Assembly: GCA_024291935.2 (NCBI GenBank)
Contig: CM044313.1
Location: forward strand, 82,707,001 to 82,771,000
Direction of reading: 5' to 3'
From: Okapia johnstoni
Taxonomy: Eukaryota > Chordata > Mammalia > Artiodactyla > Giraffidae
Length of the DNA: 64,000 nucleotides
Part shown: piece after piece, positions 56,598 through 64,000 of the stretch
Position numbering within the stretch: position 1 is the first letter of the stretch
Layout of the letters: each line of letters begins with the position of its first letter
Made by a program: the position numbers and the translations under genes
Notes under the pieces: generated by a model
What the model was told of the DNA's origin: nothing
What the model saw: the letters and a program-made list of their open reading frames with translations, nothing else
The model's database searches: none

Positions 56598-56813
56598 CCT
56601 TGAAGCAACTAAGGCCATGCACTGCACCTACCGAGCCCGTGTGCCACCACGAGAGAGTCCATGTGTCACAACGAGAAATCCCACATGACACAATGAAGAT
56701 CCCACGTGAAGCGACTAAGATCCAATGTAACCAAACGAATATTTTTTTAAAAGTGCATTCCTCCTCAAAATTCATTGTGTTTATCCCACTTATTGGACAA
56801 TTACTTACCTCAG

Positions 56814-57054
56814 AGCAGTGGTTCTTAAAGAAGGGGTGGGATTTGGGGCCCTGGGGGCCCTTGGCAACATCTGGAGACATACTTGGTTGTTACAATGTGT
56901 GTTTGTGTGTGTATTGCTACTGGCATCAGGTGAATAGAGGCCAGAGGATGCTGCTGAGAGTCCTACAAGGCCCAGCGCAGTCCCCTCCCCCTATATAGAA
57001 CACTACCCCCACCCCCACCCCCACAGTAAGCCACTGAGGTTGAGAAAACCCTGC
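56814..57054 (+). mobile_element. MER20 hAT-type DNA transposon
   Basis: Starts CAGTGGTTCTTAA and ends GGTTGAGAAAACCCTG, with inner landmarks 'ggcaacatctggagacatacttggttgt', 'tgctactggcatcaggtgaatagaggcc' and 'gagtcctacaaggc'. Near full length; contains a C-rich (CCCCCA)n stretch near 57006-57024. Confidence 0.9.
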
Positions 57055-57563
57055 CTTGGGGCAGATTTCCCTGTAGCTGTAACACCTGCCCAGAGGTAGT
57101 CAGAAACTGTTTGCTGGTTGATCTTGGAGCAGGAGCCCAGCTTCATGGAGTGCAGCCTTGCATATTTACAGCAGGAAGACAGTATTGGAGGAAAGAAGGA
57201 TTTCAATCAATCTCACTTCAGAAGGGCCCAAATGACATCTCACCAAAATGAAGAAATATAGCCCCAGTCAAATCTATTGACTGTCAAGGTCAATGCCTAT
57301 TCTTTGCAAGGAAGTACTCACTTGGTTCTTTAGTATCTGAATGGTGATATTTTTGCATTCTGGACTACAGCAGAAGGCACAGAGCAAAGCCTTATACAGG
57401 ATCGTCACCCCCAGGTTCAGGCCCATGCCTGCCCTGCACACCGTGATTTAAGGGGTCCACCTGATATAATGAAGGCACAGAAACTGTGTGCAGTCACCTT
57501 TTTTTGATCTGATTCTCCTTTCTCCAAGTTAACCCTTCTCGTCCTTAATGACACCTACCATGG
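57055..57563. other. No gene recognised
   Basis: Unique-looking sequence with no assignable repeat. Confidence 0.45.
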
Positions 57564-57835
57564 TATTCATTGGAAGGACTGATGCTGAAGCTCCAATACT
57601 TTGGCCACCTGATGTGAAGAGCCAACTCATTGGAAAAGACTGAGATGCTGGACAAGACTGAAGGCAAAAGGAGAAGGGGGCGACAGGGAATGAGATAGCT
57701 GGATGGCATCACTGACTCAATGGACATGAGTTTGAACAAATTCCAGAAGATAATGAAGGACAGGGAAGCCTGACTCGCTGCAGTCCATGGTGTGGCAAAG
57801 AGTTGGACGTGACATAGCAACTGAACAATGCTGGG
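57564..57835 (+). mobile_element. BovB 3' fragment
   Basis: Sense BovB from 'attcattggaaggactgatgctgaagc' to ACATAGCAACTGAACAATGC. Diverged and frameshifted; no clear TSD. Confidence 0.92.
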
Positions 57836-57919
57836 TAAACTCTACTATTCCACACTGATGGTGGCAAAGGAAGGCACAGACATCACCTTGATGGCCTGAA
57901 AGAGAGCCTAGAGCAGGGA

Positions 57920-58040
57920 CCTCAGCTCTCATTCTGTAGCTGAGGAAGGGTAAGTTTGAGAGAGAGTTTCGCAGTTCTATGTGGGTTGGGGGGGTCTCCA
58001 AAGCTGAACTTCTGTCTCCGAGTCCAACGCTCTTTCCCCT
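57920..58040 (-). repeat. MIR fragment (probable)
   Basis: 'cattctgtagctgaggaagggtaagtttgagagagag' and 'gaacttctgtctccgagtccaacgctctttcccc' follow antisense MIR order. Confidence 0.6.
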
Positions 58041-58377
58041 CTGTACATACCAAGGGGAAGCCTGTGGTTGTTTGATTTATTGCCTACCTACCACTCATCA
58101 GCAGGGAGCGGAGACCTGTGAGATGGGCTGGTCTCTAAGCAGAGGGAGGATGGAATGTGGGTCACCCTATTCGGCTGCCATAGCTGAGCACAGGGTTGGA
58201 GAGCACAAGCCAGCGAAGCCTCCAGCATCTGGTACAGGTCCGGTGTTGGAGGAGGGGGGCAGGCTGGGCAGCCTATCAGAGGCCTGAGACTGATGATAAC
58301 CTCCCAGGAGGAGCGCACACCTCAAAGACAGGGCAGGAAGCGTTCTGGCAGAGGGCGTGGAAGCTCTGGGTTGCTTA
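58041..58377. other. No gene recognised
   Basis: G-rich unique-looking sequence; overlapping short frames only. Confidence 0.45.
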
Positions 58378-58980
58378 TACCTTCATGAAACGTTGACTGA
58401 GCACATGGGGCCAGGTGCTACAGATACGGAGAGAACAAGGCAGATAAGATCCCCATGTCCTGAGAACATAGATTCTAGGAGGAGGGTGAGAGGCTAAGTA
58501 AACCAAAATAAATAAATAAATAAATAAATAACAAGAATCTATAACAAGAAAGCACCAAGTTAGGGGGAGCCACCATTTAGACAAAAGATCAGGGAAATGC
58601 CCTTGGAGGAAGTGCCGTTTAAGTCGAGACCTAAAAGATTAGAAGAAACTAACTCCCTAGAGAGGAGAGAGCAGGAGGGTGTGGGGCAGAGGCTAGGGTC
58701 CAGAGTCAGAACCTGAGGGCGCCTGTGGGGTGATCGCTATGGCCGATAGCAGGAGGGGGGTGTGGTATGGTATGCAGCCAGCCAGGGTCCACCATGGGCA
58801 AGCAGGAGACAGCGGTGCCTTGCTTAGGACTGGCGACAGGGCACAGGAGAAGCGGACCATCCGAGATGAATATGGAGGCAGAGGTGACAGGACGTGCTGA
58901 TGGAAGGGTGTGGGGTGAGGGAAGCAGGAAGGAAGCCAGGTGCTAGGTTTCGGCACCAAGGCCATTAGTAAGTGATGCTA
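58378..58980 (-). repeat. L2 3' region (~600 bp)
   Basis: Antisense L2: 'gactgagcacatggggccaggtgctac', 'gaacatagattctaggaggagg', 'gcccttggaggaagtg', 'agtcgagacctaaaagattagaag' and 'agagcaggagggtg'. Interrupted by an (AAAT)n tract at 58503-58531. Confidence 0.75.
58503..58531. repeat. (AAAT)n microsatellite
   Basis: About six AAAT units between 'ccaaaat' and 'aacaag'. It lies where the L2 has an AATAAAT-like motif, so it probably grew from it. Confidence 0.9.
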
Positions 58981-59714
58981 TTTACTGAGATGGGAACATG
59001 CAGAAGAGAAACAGATTTAGGGGAAGGAGGCCCTGTATTCCAACTCTCTAAACCAAACCGTGGTCTTAAAAATATCCTCATTCTTAGCCTCATTATTATT
59101 AAATACTTACGACCAAATACAACATTAAGGCATTGCTACTGACTCACTTTTTAAGAAATCTAAGAAATGGAAAGTGGGAAAAAATTACAAAGCAGATGCA
59201 ATTTGATTGCATTGGAGATTTTCTAAAAGGTAATATATAAATAAATAAATATACTAATAAAGGGACTTGTACTTTCTAATTTAGACTTTATTACTTTTTA
59301 TAGCAACATTTTCTTTTTTTTTTCTAGAAAGAACAAGCTACTCCTTTGATGTCAGGCTTTGTGTTTCCAAAATGCTTCTCTGAAAATGCACAGCATTATT
59401 TCCTCCTGGAAGCCATAACCTATTAGGACATATGAAGGGAGCGGAGTTGGGAAGGGAAAGGACACAAGCCAAGTCAATTCTGCAGACAGCCCTATGCAGG
59501 ATGCCCTGAGCGCTTTCCAGCCAACTCTCATAAGAGACCGCCACTAATGCATTCAGATTCCAATCTGCCTTTTCTTCCTGCTTCATCAGTTCTCATTTTT
59601 GAAATGTGGCACAATCATTGAGGAGGTATGTTTAAAGTCAGAGAGGGAGCATCTTTTTCTTACTTGGCTCCAAGCTGACCCCCTTTTGCGTCATCCCAAC
59701 AAGATAAGCTCAGT
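58981..59714. other. No gene recognised
   Basis: A smaller (AAAT)n lies at about 59236-59252 and a T-run at about 59314-59323. No exon or assignable repeat. Confidence 0.45.
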
Positions 59715-59890
59715 CATCAATCACCTCCTCCAGGAAGACTTCCATGACCATCCCAGGCTATTAACAAGTTTTTTCCTGATCTCCATCATACCATAAGGAT
59801 GTCTTGACTATAGCTCTTATCCCACTAATTTTTGAACATATATCTGTTTTCTCCATTTGATGGGGATCTTAGAGTGGACACTTGAAATGC
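59715..59890 (+). repeat. L2 3' region
   Basis: 'caatcacctcctccaggaagacttccatgacc' is the characteristic sense L2 phrase; 'tgatggggatcttagagtgg' is a weak continuation. Confidence 0.8.
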
Positions 59891-59899
59891 TTTCTGTCT

Positions 59900-60111
59900 G
59901 AAAGTGAAAAAAGTGAAAGTGTTAGTTGCTCAGTTTGTGACCCCATGGACTGTAGCCCACCAGGTTCCTCTATCCATGGGATTCTCCAGGCAAGAATACT
60001 GTAGTGGGTTGCCATTCCCTTCTCCAGGGTATATTCCCAACCCAGGGATCAAATTCAGGTGTGCCTGCATTGCAGGCAGATTCTTTACCATCTGAGCCAC
60101 AGGGAAGCCTA
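59900..60111 (-). mobile_element. Bov-tA SINE
   Basis: Minus-strand copy; 3' end with two GTGAAA-type repeats. Flanks CTTTCTGTCT (59890-59899) and CTTTTTGTCT (60112-60121), 9/10 identical. Confidence 0.94.
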
Positions 60112-60124
60112 CTTTTTGTCTACC

Positions 60125-60545
60125 AGGTGCTTTTTTACATCTTTCCTACATGTACAGAATTTCCCATTGCATGATTTTATAAGTCTTTAAGGTAGAAGGA
60201 AGAAACTTGTTTTCCCAGTTTCCCTTACCAGCGATGATACAGGCACGTGACCTGGGCTCTGCCAATCGGATGTAAGAAGCAAGACTCATTGGCTGCCTTG
60301 CAGAAGCCACTTTGGCAAATGTGGCTGCAGACATCCAACTTTCAGAGACACAAGTGGCAGAAAATCCTAAAGCAGTGTCTTGTGCTCAGTGTCAACCATC
60401 AGTGCCCATCCATCAACAGGGGCAGAAGGGCCTCCACTGCAGCACTGCATTGCCCAGGTGGGCTGCTTTGCTTCCAAGCCAACTGTGCCTCTGCTGGAGC
60501 TTCTTTAATAAATGACTTCTCTGCTTAAATCAGGTAGAGTGGCTT
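60125..60545. repeat. Unassigned ancient repeat (possible)
   Basis: 'ggcacgtgacctgggctctgccaatcggatgtaag' and the terminal 'ttaataaatgacttctctgc...ttctgctgcttg' look like a mammalian interspersed repeat seen in many loci, and share the 'gtgac...caat' layout with 15540-15840. I cannot name it. Confidence 0.35.
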
Positions 60546-61114
60546 CTGCTGCTTGTTAACTGATAACTGAGGTTCTCAAGGCAGGGCTGGAATAGATTCA
60601 TTTCTCTATGACTCCTATCTAGTAATGTGTTATTTATAACCCCCATCCACCTACCAGAATATTGATGTAAGCATTACTGAGGGTGCCAGATCAATTGTGC
60701 TGAATAAATGAAGAAATGGATGGAGAAGTCAGACAGCAAATGATTAGCCTCTCAAATCCCCATTCTTTCAGTGATCACTGAAGAGTGTTACTCATCCTGT
60801 AAGTCTTCTATTAATTAGAGAAGACACACAGGAATGTTGCTTTCCATAGTGATTCTCAAACTAGGCTCCTCTGGCATATTGGCGGTTTCCATTGCTAACA
60901 CTGAAAAATAGCAAGTTTTTCCAATTACATATAGGAAATTTATTTAGGACGTGGGATTTTGTCAGTTTCAAGTTTTCACTCAGAATGTTTTCAAACTCTG
61001 GCACCTGCTACTGTTTTGTAAGCAAGTACAGTGCAAAAGAAACAAAAGAGACCATGAAAAATCAACTTAGGGCAGAAACAAATTATCAAGAAACAAAGGG
61101 AGAAAATCAAAAGA
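60546..61114. other. No gene recognised
   Basis: Unique-looking, becoming A-rich towards the L1. A possible hAT-type 'gattctcaaactaggctcctctgg' phrase is at 60850-60876. Confidence 0.4.
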
Positions 61115-62594
61115 GACACATAGAAATACAAAGGATCATAAGAGACTAACCAACAGCTATATGCCAAAAAAATGCTGAAAAGTTTTTTATAGAAGCTCTA
61201 AAACAGGACTCATCACAAGAGAGTGAAAAATTGAAAGCATTTCCCCTAATGTCAGGAACAAGGTAAGGGTGCCCAGTCTCACCACTACTATTCAACATAG
61301 TTTTGGAAGTTTTGGCCACAGCAATCAGAGCAGAAAAAGAAATAAAAGGAATCCAGATAGGAAAAGAAGAAGTAAAACTCTCAATGTTTGCAGATGACAT
61401 GATCCTCTACACAGAAAACCCTAAAGATTCTAACAGAAAATTACTAGAGCTAATCAACGAATATAGTAAAGTTTCAGGATATAAAATTAACACACAGAAA
61501 TCCCTAGCATTCCTATACACTAACAATGAGAAAACAGAAAGAGAAATTAAGGAAACAATACCATTTACCATTGCAACGAAAAGAACAAAATACTTAGGGA
61601 TATATCTACCAAAAGAAACAAAAGACCTATATATATAAAACTATAAAACACTGATGAAAGAAATCAAAGAGGACACAAATAGATGGAGAAATATACCGTG
61701 TTCATGGATTGGAAGAATCAATATAGTGAAAATGAGTATACTACCCAAAGCAATCTATAGATTCAACGCAATCCCTATCAAGCTACCAAAGGTATTTTTC
61801 ACAGAACCAGAATAAACAATTTCACAATTTGTATGGAAATATAAAAAACCTTGAATAGCCAAAGCAATCTTCAGAAAGAAGAATGGAACTGGAGGAATCA
61901 ACCTGCCTGACTTCAGGCTCTACTACAAAGCCACAGTCATCAAGACAGTATGGTACTGGCACAAAGACAGAAATATAGATCAATGGAACAAAATAGAAAG
62001 CACAGAGACAAATTCACGCACATATGGACACCTTATCTTTGACAAAGGAGGCAAGAATATACAACGGAGAAAAGACAATCTCTTTAGCAAGTGGTGCTGG
62101 GAAAACTGGTCCACCACTTGTAAAAGAATGAAACTAGAACACTTTCTAACACCATACACAAAAATAAACTCAAAGTGGATTAAAGATCTAAATGTAAGAC
62201 CAGAAACTGTAAAACTCCTAGAGGAAAACATAGGCAAAACATTCTCTGACATAAATCACAGCAGGATCCTCTATGACCCACCTCCCAGAACATTGGAAAT
62301 AAAAGCAAAAATAAACAAATGGGACCTAATTAAACTTAAAAGCTTTTGCACAACAAAGGAAACTATAAGCAAGGTGAAAAGACAGCCTTCAGAATGGGAG
62401 AAAATAATAGCAAATGAAGCAACAGACAAACAATTAATCTCAAAAATATACAGGCAACTCTTGCAGCTCAATTCCAGGAAAATAAACGACCCAATCAAAA
62501 AATGGGCCAAAGAACTAAACAGACATTTTTCCGAAGAAGACATACAGATGGCTAACAAACACATGAAAAGATGTTCAACATCATTCATTACCAG
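61115..62594 (+). mobile_element. L1 LINE fragment (ORF2 region), interrupted by BovB
   Basis: Sense L1 from 'gaaatacaaaggatcataagagac' with a deletion before 'gagtgaaaaattgaaagcatttcccc', then continuous ORF2 through the RT and C-terminal region to 'gatgttcaacatcattcatta' at 62594, where BovB begins. The remaining L1 3' part must lie beyond the right edge, if still present. It is far better preserved than the L1M ends at 28.8 and 53.3 kb, so it is a younger artiodactyl L1. Confidence 0.95.
61303..62594 (+). pseudogene. L1 ORF2 reverse transcriptase remnant, stops but no frameshift
   Basis: One frame is followed from 61303 to 62594. The RT catalytic motif FADD is at about 61387-61398 ([13 protein letters not shown]), followed by KYLGI-type thumb sequence. 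Downstream are [19 protein letters not shown] and the C-terminal [16 protein letters not shown] segment. In-frame stops occur at 61636-61638 (TAA), 61813-61815 (TAA) and 61852-61854 (TGA). All open pieces share the same phase, so decay in this part was by point changes only. The endonuclease domain and RT motif A are missing upstream. Not functional. Confidence 0.9.
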
Positions 62595-64000
62595 TTCAGT
62601 CGCTCAGTCGTGTCCGACTCTTTGCGACCCCATGAATTGCAGCACGCAAGTCCTCTCTGTCCATCACCAACTCCCGGAGTCTATCTAAACCCATGTTCAT
62701 CGAGTTGGTGATGCCATCCAACCATCTCATCCTCTGTCGTCCCCTTCTCCTCCTGCCCCCAATCCTACCCAGCATTAGGGTCTTTTCCAATGAGTCAACA
62801 CTTTGCATGAGGTGGCCAAAGTATTGGAGTTTCAGCTTCAACATCAGTCCTTCCAATGAATACCCAGGATTGATCTCCTTTAGGATGGATTGATTGGATC
62901 TCCTTGCAGTCCAAGGGACTCTCAAGAGTCTTCTCCAAAACCACAGTTCAAAAGCATCAATTCTTCCGCGCTCAGCTTTCTTCACCGTCCAACTCTCATA
63001 TCCAAACATGACCACTGGAAAAACCATAGCCTTGACTAGATGGACTTTTGTTGGCAAAGTAATGTCTCTGCTTTTCAATATGCTATCTAGGTTGGCCATA
63101 ACCTTCCTTCCAAAGAGTAAGCGTCTTTTAATTTCATGGCTGCAATCACCATCAGCACTGATTTTGGAGCCCCCAGAAATAAAGTCTGCCACTGTTTCCA
63201 CTGTTTCCCCATCTATTTCCCATGAAGTGATGGGACCAGATGCCATGGTCTTAGTCTTCTGAACATTGAGCTTTAAGCCAACTTTTTCACTCTCCTCTCT
63301 CACTTTCATCAAGAGGCTCTTTAGTTCTTCTTCACTTTCTGCCATAAGGGTAGTGTCATCTGCGTATCTGAGGTTATTGATATTTCTCCCAGCAATCTTG
63401 ATTTCAGCTTGTGTTTCTTCCAGCCCAGCGTTTCTCATGATGGACTCTGCATAGAAGTTAAATAAGCAGGGTGACAATATACAGCCTTGACATACTCCTT
63501 TTCCTATTTGGAACCAGTCTGTTGTTCCATGTCCAGTTCTAACTGTTGCTTCCTGACCTGCATACAGGTTTCTCAAGAGACGGGTTAGATGGTCTGGGAT
63601 TCCCATCCCTTTTAGAATTTTCCACAGTTTATTGTGATCCACACAGTCAAAGGCCTTGGCATAGTCAATAAAGCAGAAATAGATGTTTTTCTGGAACTCT
63701 CTTGCTTTTTTGATGATCCAGCGGATGTTGGCAATTTGATCTCTGGTTCCTCTGCCTTTTCTAAAACCAGCTTGAACATCTGGAAGTTCATGGTTCATGT
63801 ATTGCTGAAGCCTGGCTTGGAGAATTTTGAGCATTACTTTACTAGTTGTGAGATCAGTGCAATTGTGCGATAGTTTGAGCATTCTTTGGCATTGCCTTTC
63901 TTTGGGATTGGAATGAAAACTGACCTTTTCCAGTCCTGTGGCCACTGCTGAGTTTTCCAAATTTGCTGGCATATCGAGTGCAGCACTTTCACAGCATCAT
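62595..64000 (-). mobile_element. Young BovB LINE inside L1, runs off right edge
   Basis: Minus-strand BovB with its 3' end at 62595 (CAGTTCAGTCGCTCAGTC on plus), fused directly to L1 text on the left. It covers the C-terminal domain and the whole RT domain, and at 64000 is still within the linker upstream of the RT. Its open frame and close match to other recent copies suggest a recent insertion. The TSD cannot be checked because the 5' end is outside the window. Confidence 0.96.
62596..63972 (-). pseudogene. BovB reverse transcriptase, 458-codon open frame with one apparent 1-bp deletion
   Basis: Residues from about 45 onwards are normal BovB protein to its natural stop. Motif A FIDYAKAFD is at 101-109, motif B QGCILSPC at 162-169 and motif C YADD at 203-206. 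[14 protein letters not shown] is near 341-354, and the basic [12 protein letters not shown] stretch at about 405-416. All three RT motifs keep their catalytic residues. Residues 1-44 are the neighbouring frame of the same element. The phase changes near 63843-63850, where this copy has one base fewer than its relatives. Upstream coding sequence lies outside the window. Confidence 0.92.

Larger units (their letters stand above)
56104..56757 (+). mobile_element. CHR-type SINE split by BovB, 9-bp TSD
   Basis: Left part (56104-56194): head ACTTCCCTGGTGGTCCAGTG and B-box GGTTTGATCC. Right part (56598-56757): 'gaagcaactaaggccatgc' to ACGAATATTTTTTTAAA. Exact repeats TTCCTCCTC lie at 56095-56103 and 56758-56766, bracketing the whole. 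Confidence 0.92.

Noticed and set aside
62596..63972. 458-codon open frame as a host gene
   Set aside because: Its sequence is the BovB reverse transcriptase with motifs A-C, and its ends fall within one LINE copy. It is retrotransposon, not a host gene.
1..64000. CRISPR array, operon or bacterial defence system
   Set aside because: No regularly spaced direct repeats; all repeat structure is explained by mammalian interspersed repeats, and the host is clearly a ruminant.

Overview
The window is ruminant (pecoran) nuclear DNA. The diagnostic signals are many copies of the BovB (RTE-clade) LINE, the BovB-related Bov-tA and Bov-A2 SINEs, and tRNA-derived CHR-type SINEs, on a background of older mammalian repeats (L2, MIR, L1M, MER5A, MER20, Tigger). 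I cannot tell cattle, sheep, goat, deer or antelope apart from this sequence. No protein-coding host exon, rRNA, functional tRNA gene or CRISPR array could be supported. Every long open frame with recognisable protein similarity belongs to a retrotransposon. The window therefore reads as intergenic or deep intronic sequence.

Layout. 1-7.5 kb holds two large minus-strand BovB copies, a solo LTR split by a SINE cluster, a probable antisense LTR split by two Bov-tA copies, and a short BovB 3' end. 8.3-9.9 kb holds two LTR-like segments, the second with clean TG...CA ends and a 4-bp target-site duplication (TSD). 12.5-14.7 kb is a rearranged cluster: MER5A split by a composite Bov-tA, an L1 fragment, a BovB copy lacking its 3' end, and an inverted BovB 3' end. 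14.7-34 kb is mostly single-copy-looking sequence with scattered Bov-tA, L2, MIR, one L1M 3' end and small BovB tails. 34-44.4 kb carries L2 remnants, BovB 3' ends with TSDs, several SINEs including a chimeric CHR copy, and an 855-bp BovB copy. 44.4-56 kb is sparser and contains a terminally complete Tigger-like DNA transposon (49961-50727) and an L1M 3' end. 56-64 kb has a CHR SINE split by BovB, MER20, L2, and a decayed L1 ORF2 interrupted by a young BovB that runs off the right edge.

BovB pieces total about 9.5 kb by my hand-drawn boundaries, roughly 15% of the window. The reverse-transcriptase frames are all broken or truncated, but some are strikingly open: 5704-6951, and 62596-63972, which differs from an open frame by about one missing base.

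The most interesting structures are two short local copies sitting inside older repeats with no retrotransposition hallmarks. A 99-bp piece of the 12.8-kb SINE is repeated, 98/99 identical, inside the 14.0-kb BovB. An 80-bp piece at 36.5 kb is repeated, 74/80 identical, inside an L2 at 38.2 kb. Both look like templated (replication- or repair-derived) insertions. Also notable are a BovB with an inverted 5' end (twin priming), a CHR-BovA-CHR chimera inside a single 11-bp TSD, and a BovB inside a CHR element without its own visible TSD. Family names come from memory of consensus features, not from a database search.
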